A stretch of DNA of 64,000 bases from assembly GCA_949288065.1 (NCBI GenBank), contig CASEIL010000003.1:62001-126000 (forward strand), given 5' to 3'. Of the stretch, positions 8,129 to 16,099 are shown in pieces. The stretch comes from an uncultured Phascolarctobacterium sp. GTDB lineage: Bacteria > Bacillota > Negativicutes > Acidaminococcales > Acidaminococcaceae. Under the pieces are notes generated by a model. It did no database searches. It was not told where the DNA came from and worked only from the letters and a program-made list of their open reading frames with translations. The position numbers and the translations under genes are program-made. Numbering within the stretch: position 1 is the stretch's first letter; each line of letters begins with the position of its first letter.

Positions 8129-8959
8129 ATGACACAAAACTGCTCGCATAACTGCGAAAGCTGCACCGAAAATTGCAGCGAAAGAACGAAAGAAAGCTTT
8201 TTGGAAAAACCAAACGAGATGAGCCATATTAAAAAGGTTATCGGCGTTGTCAGCGGCAAAGGCGGCGTCGGTAAATCGCTCATCACTTCGCTTTTGGCGG
8301 TATCCGCCCAGCGCAAGGGCTATAAAACTGCCATTTTGGACGCCGATATTACCGGCCCATCCATACCAAAAGCCTTTGGGCTGCACGGCCACGCCGAAGC
8401 CAGCGAATGGGGCTTGTTCCCTGTTAAAACGGCAAACGGCATTGAGGTAATGTCCCTTAACCTGTTGATGAAAAACGAAACTGACCCGGTTGTATGGCGC
8501 GGCCCGCTGATTTCCGGCGCGGTTAAACAGTTCTGGACGGACGTTATCTGGGGCGACGTTGATTATATGTTCATCGATATGCCGCCCGGCACCGGCGACG
8601 TGGCGCTGACGGTGTTCCAGTCCATCCCGGTGGACGGCATCGTTATTGTTGCATCCCCGCAGGAACTGGTAGGCATGATTGTAGAAAAAGCCGTTAACAT
8701 GGCGAAAATGATGGACGTGCCCGTGCTAGCGCTGGTTGAGAACATGAGCTACATTACCTGCCCCGATTGCGGCAAAGAAATACGCGTGTTCGGCGAAAGC
8801 CATATTGATGAAATTGCCCAAAAACACGGCGTAGCTACCGTTGCCAAACTGCCGATTGACCCGCAGCTTGCAGCCGCCTGCGATAAGGGCACCATTGAAG
8901 CCTTTAGCGGCGAATGGCTGGACGGCGTACTGGCAAAAATTACTGAAACAAATAACTAA
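8129..8959 (+). CDS. Mrp/NBP35-type P-loop Fe-S carrier ATPase
   Basis: 276-residue ATP-binding iron-sulfur carrier of the Mrp/ApbC family, which delivers [4Fe-4S] clusters to apoproteins in the cytoplasm. The deviant Walker A GKGGVGKS is near residue 40, with DADITGPSIP and MFIDMPPGTGD following, and the cluster-binding CPDCGK is in the C-terminal third. The N-terminus carries an extra cysteine group (C5, C9, C12, C16), reminiscent of the NBP35 N-terminal cluster motif. Start 8129 is set by GGGAGG 8 bp upstream; the frame continues upstream but without a binding site. It is monocistronic between two similar terminators. Confidence 0.9.
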   Translation: MTQNCSHNCESCTENCSERTKESFLEKPNEMSHIKKVIGVVSGKGGVGKSLITSLLAVSAQRKGYKTAILDADITGPSIPKAFGLHGHAEASEWGLFPVKTANGIEVMSLNLLMKNETDPVVWRGPLISGAVKQFWTDVIWGDVDYMFIDMPPGTGDVALTVFQSIPVDGIVIVASPQELVGMIVEKAVNMAKMMDVPVLALVENMSYITCPDCGKEIRVFGESHIDEIAQKHGVATVAKLPIDPQLAAACDKGTIEAFSGEWLDGVLAKITETNN

Positions 8960-8967
8960 CTCAAACT

Positions 8968-9013
8968 AAAAAAGCAATTACTGTCCATTTTTAAGGATAG
9001 TAATTGCTTTTTT
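8968..9013 (+). terminator. hairpin terminator, copy 2 of a repeated sequence
   Basis: 19-nt arms at 8968-8986 and 8995-9013, fully paired with one G-U, ending in six T. It shares its core with the terminator at 7964-8000. Confidence 0.85.
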
Positions 9014-9031
9014 GATGTGGTGTGTTATAAT
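9004..9031 (+). promoter_or_regulatory. promoter of small RNA
   Basis: TTGCTT (9004-9009), 16-bp spacer, TATAAT (9026-9031), with a TG one base before the -10 (extended -10). The predicted start near 9038 coincides with the left arm of the hairpin RNA. Confidence 0.55.
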
Positions 9032-9038
9032 AGTTACT

Positions 9039-9124
9039 GCAAAAAGAGAGATTTCTGATGGTCGGTTCCTCCATTTCGGAGGTGATAGACTGACGGGCAA
9101 ACATCAGTAAATCTCTCTTTTTGC
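9039..9124 (+). ncRNA. candidate small structured RNA with sequestered Shine-Dalgarno
   Basis: An 86-nt near-palindrome. A 16-bp perfect outer stem (9039-9054 with 9109-9124) continues as CTGATG/CATCAG with one bulged T. Inside, CCTCC at 9069-9073 pairs with GGAGG at 9078-9082 across a 5-nt loop. GGAGGTGAT is a full-length anti-16S match, but no ATG/GTG/TTG frame of useful length follows. The 3' arm ends CTCTCTTTTT, which would terminate transcription. It has its own extended -10 promoter and lies between the Mrp gene and a convergent acetyltransferase gene. The RNA family is not recognised; it could be a small RNA, a decayed type I toxin locus or a palindromic repeat. Confidence 0.5.
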
Positions 9125-9161
9125 ATTATACAACACTTTTAGTTTTTTTGCAAATGCAGTT

Positions 9162-9608
9162 TTAATTTTGCTCTCGGCGCATGTATAACAAGGGGTAAGG
9201 CTGCCCCTGCTCGTCAAGCGGCGTGCGTTTATATACCTTAAAGCCCATACGCTCATAAAAACCGTGCGCCTGCGGGTTCTGCTCGTTTACACAAACCTCG
9301 GTCACGTTAAACTTTGCAAAGGCATATTCTGCAAGCTGCCTGCCCAAACCCTTGCCGCGCTCCTCCGGCGCGATAAACAGCATTTCAATTTTATTTTCTT
9401 CAATGCCCATAAAGGCAACGGATTTGCCGTTCAGCTCACCCACCATTAAGTGCGCCACGCCGCCCAAAGCCTGCGGCACATAGGTTTTAATCTGCGCAAT
9501 TTCTGCCTCGCTTAAAAATAAATGCGTCGCCTTAACGGAACGCTCCCACACATCTACCAGTTCTGCTACCAGTTTTTCGTTTCTGTCCTTAATTTCGGTA
9601 ATAATCAT
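9162..9608 (-). CDS. GNAT-family N-acetyltransferase
   Basis: 148-residue single-domain acetyltransferase. The acetyl-CoA loop is EERGKGLGRQLAEYAF, and the late motif is HGFYERMGFKVYKRT, typical of small GNAT enzymes of the YjaB/ElaA-like type. ATG 9608 is chosen because GGAGG lies upstream; the longer frame would overlap the preceding membrane protein gene. It lies 22 bp downstream of that gene and is probably cotranscribed. The substrate is unknown. Confidence 0.82.
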   Translation of the reverse strand: MIITEIKDRNEKLVAELVDVWERSVKATHLFLSEAEIAQIKTYVPQALGGVAHLMVGELNGKSVAFMGIEENKIEMLFIAPEERGKGLGRQLAEYAFAKFNVTEVCVNEQNPQAHGFYERMGFKVYKRTPLDEQGQPYPLLYMRREQN

Positions 9609-9630
9609 ACAGGTTGTTACCTCCACAAAA

Positions 9631-9990
9631 TTAATTAAAAATTCCAAATGCCTGCGCGCCAATGCCCAGCACCACCAAAACGCCCGTAAGGATCCTGATA
9701 ATGCTTATCAGGTTTTTACCGGCGTTTTTATTTATTTCCACTGCATAATAAGTAAACAAATGCCAGTTAAACAGCCATAAAATGCAGGCAGGCAAAATTA
9801 AGCCGTGGTTTTTAAAAATGCCATAAGCAATTAGCGCCACGCTGATAATGTTCAGGCAGTTGCTGAACACAAACAAATAATATTTTAACACATTAGCAAA
9901 CATTGTGCTATTATATTTTTTCAACTGCTTTACCGAGCGGTAAGCCTGGTCAAGGCAAATTACCGCTGCCAAAACATATCCTAAAGTCAT
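9631..9990 (-). CDS. small integral membrane protein, unknown
   Basis: 119 residues with four likely transmembrane segments (about residues 2-14, 37-58, 64-83 and 95-116), no signal peptide and no recognised motif. It lies upstream of the acetyltransferase gene and downstream of an SDR gene on the same strand. No function can be assigned. Confidence 0.6.
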   Translation of the reverse strand: MTLGYVLAAVICLDQAYRSVKQLKKYNSTMFANVLKYYLFVFSNCLNIISVALIAYGIFKNHGLILPACILWLFNWHLFTYYAVEINKNAGKNLISIIRILTGVLVVLGIGAQAFGIFN

Positions 9991-10017
9991 CGTTTTACTC
10001 CAAAATTAAATTTGTTT

Positions 10018-10767
10018 TCACTTTGCCGTTAAGCCGCCGTCAACGGCGATAATGCTGCCTGTCATAAAGCTGTTGGCTGGCGAAAGCAGCGAGCAGATAA
10101 CGTGCGCCACTTCTTCTGCCGTGCCGATGCGCCCCATGGGGTACGCTTCCGCCACGTCAGCCAGCGTATAGCTGCCGTTTGCCGCTGCCAGCTGCTTTTC
10201 AAGCAGCGGCGTTGCAATATCCGCCGGGCACACGCAGTTCACCCGCAGGCGCGGCGCTGTGTCCAGCGCCAGGGCGCGGGTAAACGCCACCACGGCACCC
10301 TTGCTGGCGCAGTAAGCAGCGCAGCCATAGTTGCCGCTAATACCTGCGTCCGAGGCGACGTTTACCACCGCGCCCGCTGCCGCAAAATGCGGCAGCAGCG
10401 CCTGCGTTAAAAACACCGTACCCTTTATGTTCACGTTAAATATTTCGTCAAACTCCGCTTCCGTCAGCATTTCCACGCTCTGCTCACTGTAAATACCGGC
10501 ACTGTTTACTAAAAAATCGATGCTGCCGTGCTTTTTTATCTCTGCCGCCGCAGCCTTACAGTCACTTACCTTTGCCACATTGCAGGCAATAAAGTGTACT
10601 TTATCCGCATAAGCGTTTTGCAGCTTTGCCATAAGCTCCGGGCGTTCGTGCCGCGCCAAAAGCCACACCTCTGCGCCGTCCGCCAAAAGCGTTTTGGCAA
10701 CGGCCAGCCCTATGCCGCTGGTGCCGCCGCTGATGACGGCACGCTTACCCTCACATCCGTACTTCAT
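10018..10767 (-). CDS. short-chain dehydrogenase/reductase (SDR)
   Basis: 249-residue NAD(P)-dependent oxidoreductase of the classical SDR family. The cofactor loop SGGTSGIGLAVAK is at the N-terminus, NSAGIYS is the NAG-like motif, and the catalytic Tyr/Lys lie in AAYCASKGAVVAF; the C-terminus ends in MTGSIIAVDGGLTAK. ATG 10767 is preferred because AAAGG precedes it by 9 bp; it overlaps the end of the histidine kinase gene by 17 bp, so translation is probably coupled. This operon link to a sensor kinase may be accidental. The substrate is unknown. Confidence 0.87.
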   Translation of the reverse strand: MKYGCEGKRAVISGGTSGIGLAVAKTLLADGAEVWLLARHERPELMAKLQNAYADKVHFIACNVAKVSDCKAAAAEIKKHGSIDFLVNSAGIYSEQSVEMLTEAEFDEIFNVNIKGTVFLTQALLPHFAAAGAVVNVASDAGISGNYGCAAYCASKGAVVAFTRALALDTAPRLRVNCVCPADIATPLLEKQLAAANGSYTLADVAEAYPMGRIGTAEEVAHVICSLLSPANSFMTGSIIAVDGGLTAK

Positions 10768-12283
10768 TTTCCGCATCCTTTCTTTCCGGCGGCAAAACCA
10801 TAATCACCGTCGTTTCGTCGTCCGGCACGCTTTCCATGCTCACCTTAATATCGTGGCGCAGGGCAATTTCCCGGGCAATAGCCAGCCCCAACCCGCTGCC
10901 GTTTTTGTTTGCCTCGCCGCGCGTTTTATAAAAGCGCTCAAACACATAGGGCAAATCCTCCTGCTTTACGCCGCGGCCGTGGTCCGTCACCGTCAGGCGG
11001 TCGCCGCGCAGACACAGCTCCACCTCGCCGCCCGACTGGCTGAACTTAATGCTGTTGTCCAAAAATATCATCAGCATCTGGCGCAGGCGTCCATAGTCGC
11101 CCTCCAGCAAATACAGGTTTTTATCCAGCTTAACGCTCACATGCACGTCCTTTTTCTGCCCCAGCTGCTTGCTGGCGCGCGCTGCGTCCTGCACCACGTC
11201 GCACAAATTAATCATTTCCTTTTCAATGGGGAAGTCCGTATTCTGCAAGCGCGACAAATCCAGCAAATCGTTAATCAGCCGCTGCAAAAACAGGCTTTCC
11301 TTCAGCATTTGCTGGTAATACTGCTCAACCTCGTCCTTTTCGGTTACCACCTTATCGTTTAAAGCCTCCAGGCTGCCGCGGATAACCGTTACCGGCGTGC
11401 GCAGCTCGTGCGATATGTTAGCAATAAAGCTGCGGCGCAGTTTTTCCAGCTTGCGCCCGGCTTCGTCGGCGTCGAGCAGGCGGTTGCCCAGTTCGTCCAG
11501 CGTATCCGCCAAAGCGCCGATTTCATCCTTCTGTTTAATGTTACAGCGCTCGGTGTAATCGTGTTCCGCCATTTTTTGTGCTACTGCCTTCATGCGGTTT
11601 AAGGGTTTGGTAAACTTCCAGCTGAACAGCACGCTTAAAAACGATACCAGTAAAAGCGCAATCGCGCAGGAAAGGAGCAGTATTTTTACGCCCTCCCACG
11701 TTGCGGACTGCAAGCCCTGCACGGGGTAGTGCAAAAGTACAACGGCGCTGATGCTGCCGTTTTCATCGTACACCGGCGCGGCAGCGCACAGCATAATCTC
11801 CTCGCGCACGGGGTTAAAATCCTCGGCAACCGATACTTTGCCGCCAAAAGCGCTTTCCACGCAGCCTTTTGTCGTTTCCGGCAGCTCGTTAAAGCTGATG
11901 CTGCGCCTCGGCGGCTCCGGCTGCGGCGGCAGTTCCGTCATCTGGCTTTGCATCATGCGGCGGCGGTGCCCCATGTGGTGGTTCATCCGCTGCGGCAGCT
12001 TCAGCTCGCGCGCGCTGTCAACAACCCACACGTCCTCCATTGTAATGTTGTTAATGTAGCCGATAAAGCGCGTATTGGCAATGCCGCCGCGGCTTTCCAG
12101 CCAACGGGCGTTTTCACTCAGCACCTCGGCAATGCGCACGGCACGCTGCTCAAGCTCCGTCTGCTTCATTTCAATGGTATGAGCGCGGAAAAAATGCGCA
12201 AAACTGCCGCCCACCACCAGCGCAAACACCAAAAGCACGGCGGCAAAATATAAAGTAAGCTTTAAAGCAATTTTGTTATGCAT
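10751..12283 (-). CDS. membrane sensor histidine kinase with HAMP domain
   Basis: About 510-residue sensor kinase. Transmembrane helix 1 is near residues 8-28, an extracytoplasmic sensor spans about 29-175, helix 2 follows, and then HAMP. The HisKA box is FIANISHELRTPVTV, and the ATPase shows the N box LDNSIKFS and the G boxes DHGRGV and GSGLGLAIA. The sensor domain has a His/Met-rich patch (RMNHHMGHRRRMMQSQM, residues 99-115), suggesting metal sensing. Start ATG 12283 follows GAGGAG and overlaps the response regulator gene by 8 bp. The pair is divergent from a Spy-like His-rich exported protein gene, its probable target. Confidence 0.92.
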   Translation of the reverse strand: MHNKIALKLTLYFAAVLLVFALVVGGSFAHFFRAHTIEMKQTELEQRAVRIAEVLSENARWLESRGGIANTRFIGYINNITMEDVWVVDSARELKLPQRMNHHMGHRRRMMQSQMTELPPQPEPPRRSISFNELPETTKGCVESAFGGKVSVAEDFNPVREEIMLCAAAPVYDENGSISAVVLLHYPVQGLQSATWEGVKILLLSCAIALLLVSFLSVLFSWKFTKPLNRMKAVAQKMAEHDYTERCNIKQKDEIGALADTLDELGNRLLDADEAGRKLEKLRRSFIANISHELRTPVTVIRGSLEALNDKVVTEKDEVEQYYQQMLKESLFLQRLINDLLDLSRLQNTDFPIEKEMINLCDVVQDAARASKQLGQKKDVHVSVKLDKNLYLLEGDYGRLRQMLMIFLDNSIKFSQSGGEVELCLRGDRLTVTDHGRGVKQEDLPYVFERFYKTRGEANKNGSGLGLAIAREIALRHDIKVSMESVPDDETTVIMVLPPERKDAENEVRM

Positions 12284-12986
12284 GGGCTTTCTCCTCAAAT
12301 CTGTACCCTACGCCCCAAATAGTTTTAATTTCCCAGCCCGGGTGGCTCAGCTTATCCAGCTTGGCGCGCATACGCTTAATGTGCGAATCTACCGTGCGGC
12401 TGTCGCCGTAATAATCATAGCCCCATAAGCTGTCCAAAAGGTTGTCGCGCGAGAACACCTTGCTGCTGTTTTTAGCAAGCGTCCACAAAAGCTCCACCTC
12501 TTTTTTCGTCAGCGGCACCTCCTCGCCGCCCACCGTTACGGCATATTTGTCCAAATCAATCAGCAAATTATCATAGCTGTAAGTGTTGCGGGCCGTTTTT
12601 TCCTCACGCGGCTGCATGCGGCGCAAAATCGCGCGCACACGCGCCATAACTTCGCCCGCGCTGAACGGCTTAATAATGTAATCGTCAGCACCGATATCCA
12701 GCCCCATAATCTTTTCAAAATCCTCGCCGCGCGCGGTAACCATAATTACCGGCACCAGCGATTTCGCCCGCAAACGGCGGCACACCTCAAAGCCGTCCAC
12801 CTTCGGCATCATCACGTCCAAAAGCACCATGGCAATATCCGGCTCGTTAGCGTCAAACAGGCGCAGCGCCTCCTCTCCGTCCAGCGCCACCACCGGCTCA
12901 AAGCCCTCCTTGCGGGCATAACCGGCCAAAATCGAGGTAATCTGTTTATTGTCATCAGCAATCAGCATTTTTGCCACTGCCATCAT
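12276..12986 (-). CDS. OmpR/PhoB-family response regulator
   Basis: 236-residue response regulator: an N-terminal receiver with the acidic pocket DD near residue 11, phosphoacceptor Asp in MVLLDVMMPKVDGFEV, and Lys in DYIIKPF; the C-terminal winged helix includes LTKKEVELLWTLAKN and SRTVDSHIKRMRAKL. It is cotranscribed with the kinase gene downstream, with overlapping ends. The 235-bp region to the divergent Spy-like gene probably contains its operator, although I could not identify clear direct repeats. The start at 12986 or the adjacent ATG 12983 is equally plausible. Confidence 0.93.
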   Translation of the reverse strand: MMAVAKMLIADDNKQITSILAGYARKEGFEPVVALDGEEALRLFDANEPDIAMVLLDVMMPKVDGFEVCRRLRAKSLVPVIMVTARGEDFEKIMGLDIGADDYIIKPFSAGEVMARVRAILRRMQPREEKTARNTYSYDNLLIDLDKYAVTVGGEEVPLTKKEVELLWTLAKNSSKVFSRDNLLDSLWGYDYYGDSRTVDSHIKRMRAKLDKLSHPGWEIKTIWGVGYRFEEKAHA

Positions 12987-13221
12987 CCTTTCCCAAAAGA
13001 GCTACCTATATTATACAACTAAAGCAGCCCTTTTTAAAAGCCTTGCGGCTGATGGCGCGGCATCCGCTTTTGCGTTATAATAATAACAAACAAATGCAAA
13101 AAATTTATGGCAAAACTGCCCGAAAATAAAATTTTTTTGCCATATTTTTGCCATAACCTTCCTGTACAATAAAACCAAGCTAAAAGATAACAACAAGCAT
13201 AAATAAAAGGAGTGACGACAA

Positions 13222-13791
13222 ATGTTGAAAAGCAAATTATTCAAAACTTTAGTAGTAGCAGGTTTAATCACCGCCATCAGCGTGCCGGTTTTTGCAGCAG
13301 GGCAAACCGAAGCCGCACAGCCGACCATGCGTGAGAAGGTAGAAAAAATTTTAAGCGAGGACGACACCGCCCGCCGCCCGATGCCTTTCCGCAGCCCCCA
13401 GTTAACCGAAGAGCAGCGCCTTGAACGCGCAGCCGCCCGCATTGCGTGGAGGGAAATGACCCCGCAGCAAAAATTTGAACAGCGCCAGCAAATGCGCGAA
13501 GAGTTTTTAGCGCAGCTGCCCGCTGAAAAACGCGAGGCTATTGAAAAACGCGAAGCCGAAGCCAAGGCTAAATGGGCCAGCATGACGGAAGAACAAAAAC
13601 AGGCGGCATTGAAAGATATGTTCCGCGGACACCGCGGTTTTGGCCTGCACTGTGGCTACGGCCCCGGCAGACACCACGGCGGCCCCCGTTTTGACCGCGA
13701 CCGCCACTACGACCGTTACCACCACGACGGCCACTGCGACTGGGGCGACCGCTGCCCGTTCTATGAAGACGACAACAGCAGCAGCAAATAA
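13222..13791 (+). CDS. Spy/CpxP-like exported protein with His/Asp-rich tail
   Basis: 189-residue protein with a signal peptide (KLFKTLVVAGLITAISVPVFA, cleaved near AFAA-like VFAAG). The body is an alpha-helical, charged region containing repeated LTEEQ/MTPQQ/MTEEQ motifs, which recall the LTxxQ motif of Spy, CpxP and ZraP periplasmic chaperones. The C-terminal 50 residues are rich in His, Asp, Arg and Gly with three Cys (CGYGPGRHHGG, HHDGHCDWGDRC), likely metal binding. It is divergent from the two-component operon, as for ZraP/ZraSR and Spy/CpxAR. AAGGAG precedes the ATG. The assignment is by architecture; overall sequence similarity is modest. Confidence 0.65.
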   Translation: MLKSKLFKTLVVAGLITAISVPVFAAGQTEAAQPTMREKVEKILSEDDTARRPMPFRSPQLTEEQRLERAAARIAWREMTPQQKFEQRQQMREEFLAQLPAEKREAIEKREAEAKAKWASMTEEQKQAALKDMFRGHRGFGLHCGYGPGRHHGGPRFDRDRHYDRYHHDGHCDWGDRCPFYEDDNSSSK

Positions 13792-13805
13792 TTGCTAAAA
13801 CGCAG

Positions 13806-13917
13806 TTTTAACAAATCAACAAACACCTCCCCAACAAAATATAAACTTCAAAACAAACCAAATTTAAAATTCACTTAAACCTTTTCCAAAATAAAAACCT
13901 TTCCCCAAATTTTTAAG
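13806..13917 (+). promoter_or_regulatory. G-free, C-containing tract (candidate Rho-loading site)
   Basis: There is no G on the plus strand from 13806 to 13917, directly after the Spy-like gene, with many C and A residues. Unstructured C-rich, G-poor RNA is what Rho binds. An intrinsic hairpin follows at 13951-13985. The role is inferred from composition. Confidence 0.4.
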
Positions 13918-13950
13918 CTGAATATCCATAACTTTCCTCTCCAAAACAAA

Positions 13951-13985
13951 AACCTCACGGCAGAAAATTCTGACGTGAGGTTTTT
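13951..13985. terminator. bidirectional hairpin terminator
   Basis: Arms CCTCACG/CGTGAGG with inner CAGAA/TTCTG and an A/T run on each side. It lies between the Spy-like gene and the convergent toxin-antitoxin operon. Confidence 0.75.
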
Positions 13986-14059
13986 AATTATTGAGTTTTA
14001 CAGTACTTTTAATAATTACTATATTTTACGCCTAACTTGCTGTCAATATCACAGGCACC

Positions 14060-14341
14060 TTACATAATGCGCATAACAGTTACAGTATATTCTTCATTAT
14101 CGGGAATATAAAATACCAGATAATTATCAACTAGCATTATGCGGAGATTGCGGCTAAGCCACGGTTCTTTTTCGTAAACTCTGTATCTTTCCGGAAGTTG
14201 TCCAAGTGAATTTACCGCTTTTTCAAGGCGTTCAAGCTGTCCGGCTGCTGCTATTACAGATTGTAAATTAACTGCAATATATTTAAAAATACTGCGGAGA
14301 TCCGCTTCTGCTTCAGCGGTCATTTTTATTTTATAATTCAT
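14060..14341 (-). CDS. RelE/ParE-family type II toxin
   Basis: 93-residue toxin of the RelE/ParE superfamily: N-terminal EAEADLRSIFKYIA helix, LPERYRVYE, then LRIMLVDNYLVFYIPDNEEYTVTVMRIM, the strand-rich core with the typical closing V-x-R-I motif. It is the second gene of the operon; its ATG overlaps the antitoxin stop codon by 4 bp. RelE members cleave mRNA on the ribosome, whereas ParE members poison gyrase; this sequence fits the YafQ/RelE or ParE-like group, and I cannot decide which. Confidence 0.85.
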   Translation of the reverse strand: MNYKIKMTAEAEADLRSIFKYIAVNLQSVIAAAGQLERLEKAVNSLGQLPERYRVYEKEPWLSRNLRIMLVDNYLVFYIPDNEEYTVTVMRIM

Positions 14342-14640
14342 ACGCCAAAATCCTTACGGATATCTGCAAAAACATCCGCTGCCGGACGTACCCGTCCTTC
14401 ATTTATATCCGCATAACCTTTTTCAAGCTCTGCATTAAGCTGCTCCGGCGTCATCGCATTAACATCCAAAAAAGGTTTCGGCAGCTTCACTTCAAAAGGC
14501 AACCCGCCGGTAAGTATAATTTGTTTATAAAAAATGGAAATTGCATTAGAAGCTGAAATGCCGAGCATATTTAAAATAGCTTCAGCCTGCTCTTTAACAT
14601 CAGGTTCAATGCGGGCATACAAATTTGCAGTTTTAGCCAT
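14338..14640 (-). CDS. RelB/DinJ-family antitoxin
   Basis: 100-residue antitoxin. The N-terminal ribbon-helix-helix is seen as ANLYARIEPDVKEQAEAIL, then LGISASNAISIFYKQIILTGGLPFEV (in two halves), the hallmark RelB/DinJ sequence; the acidic C-terminus is the likely toxin-binding part. It is the first gene of the operon and probably represses its own promoter in the 14641-14720 gap, which contains A+T-rich sequence. Confidence 0.9.
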   Translation of the reverse strand: MAKTANLYARIEPDVKEQAEAILNMLGISASNAISIFYKQIILTGGLPFEVKLPKPFLDVNAMTPEQLNAELEKGYADINEGRVRPAADVFADIRKDFGV

Positions 14641-14726
14641 TTTAAACCCTCCCTCTAAAAATAAATTTTATTCCGTGCTTATATTATATATAAACGTGCT
14701 TACAATCGCAATACAATATTGCAAAA

Positions 14727-14758
14727 AAACAACCTGCCGTTTTAACAGCAGGTTGTTT
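14727..14758 (-). terminator. terminator of the aldo/keto reductase gene
   Basis: 11-bp perfect stem AAACAACCTGC/GCAGGTTGTTT; on the minus strand it is followed by seven T. Confidence 0.8.
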
Positions 14759-14769
14759 TAATTATTTGC

Positions 14770-15915
14770 TCAATACCCAAAAACTTTTTTAGCTTCTTGC
14801 ATGTTTTCTACGGCATTTACCTTAAACGGGCAGCGTTTGTTGCAGGCGCCGCAGGCAATGCAATCGCCCGCGTGGGCAGTAAGCGCTGCGTAATGCTCGT
14901 GCACGGTTTCCGGCACTTCGCCCTGCGCTTTGGCAAGGTTCAAAAATTTGGTTACGGTTGCCACGTCGATGCCTTTAGGGCACGGCGCACAGTGCCCGCA
15001 ATACATGCAGTGCCCTTCCCAGCTAATTTTGGGGAAGCTTGCAAAAACCTCTGCATAATCCTTTTCGGCATCCGTTGCCTTTTCGTAATCCAGCGAGGCT
15101 TTCAGCTCTGCCATTGTACGCGCGCCGCTCATTACCGCCGCCACAGCCGGACGCGTCAGCGCATAATGCAGACACTGCACCGCCGTCAGCGCCTTGCCCG
15201 CAGGGCTGAACTCGCTCAGCAAATCACCGCCGCCAAACGCCTTCATAACGGTAATGCCCACGCCCAACCGTTGGCAGGTTTCGTAAAGCTCCGCGCGCTT
15301 CGGGTCAAGGTTCAGCAAATTGTTTTTGTAGCTTTCCTCAGCCCACAGCTGCTCCACATCCTCCGTGCCGGGCAGCAAATCGTAGCACGGGTTCACGCTG
15401 AACATCAGCACCTCTACCTTGCCACTGCTTACAGCTTCCAGCGCCGCCAGCGGGTTGTGGCTGCTTACGCCGATGTGCTTAATTTTGCCCTGCGCTTTCA
15501 GTTCCAGCGCATAATCTAAAATGCCGCCCGTTTCAATTTCGCGCCACAGCGCAGGCGAATCCACATAGTGAATCATGCCAATATCAACGTAATCCGTGTT
15601 TAAATTTTGCAGCATCAGCTCAAACGCTGCCTTAACCTCATCCAGCCTGCGCGTTGCCTTATACTGCCCATCCTGCCACACAGTGCATAAATGCGCCTGG
15701 TAAACAAAATTTCCGCGGTGCGCGCCCACAGCCGCAGCCACGTTTTGGTGCAGCTCCGGGTTCGGGCTGTACAAATCCATGCAGTTTACACCGGCAGCCA
15801 GCGCCAGCTTAAACAGTTCCTGCGTTTCTTCGCGGCTTTTGCCGATAAAGCCCTCGCAGCCCAGCCCGATTTCGCTTACCTTTAAGCCTGTTTTGCCAAG
15901 TTCACGGTATTTCAT
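14770..15915 (-). CDS. aldo/keto reductase with C-terminal 4Fe-4S domain
   Basis: 381-residue oxidoreductase: a TIM-barrel aldo/keto reductase domain (residues 1-280) fused to a ferredoxin-like tail with CMYCGHCAPCP and CIACGACNKRCP, which should bind two [4Fe-4S] clusters. The catalytic Tyr is in CMDLYSPNPE and His in MIHYVDS. At the usual catalytic Lys position I read NFVYQAHL, without Lys, so the classical tetrad seems incomplete. This COG1453-type fusion is common in anaerobes. ATG 15915 is chosen because AAGGAGG lies 7 bp upstream. It is divergent from three exported-protein genes. Confidence 0.87.
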   Translation of the reverse strand: MKYRELGKTGLKVSEIGLGCEGFIGKSREETQELFKLALAAGVNCMDLYSPNPELHQNVAAAVGAHRGNFVYQAHLCTVWQDGQYKATRRLDEVKAAFELMLQNLNTDYVDIGMIHYVDSPALWREIETGGILDYALELKAQGKIKHIGVSSHNPLAALEAVSSGKVEVLMFSVNPCYDLLPGTEDVEQLWAEESYKNNLLNLDPKRAELYETCQRLGVGITVMKAFGGGDLLSEFSPAGKALTAVQCLHYALTRPAVAAVMSGARTMAELKASLDYEKATDAEKDYAEVFASFPKISWEGHCMYCGHCAPCPKGIDVATVTKFLNLAKAQGEVPETVHEHYAALTAHAGDCIACGACNKRCPFKVNAVENMQEAKKVFGY

Positions 15916-16099
15916 AGCCATGCCTCCTTCTTTTCCATAATATAATTGTAGTTAAAAATTTTTAAACTTGCAAGTTAAAGCGCACTCCCGCCTGCTACTC
16001 CATACCCAAAACGCATAGCTGCGGATAACATTTAAGTATTGGACGGCGCGCCGCCTGCTTTTTATAATTAAATTAACAAAAGGATTTGGAGGGATAGCC

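Noticed and set aside
10694..11362. 222-codon frame opposite the histidine kinase and SDR genes
   Set aside because: Antisense shadow, Gln/His/Ala-rich, crossing the boundary of two firm genes.
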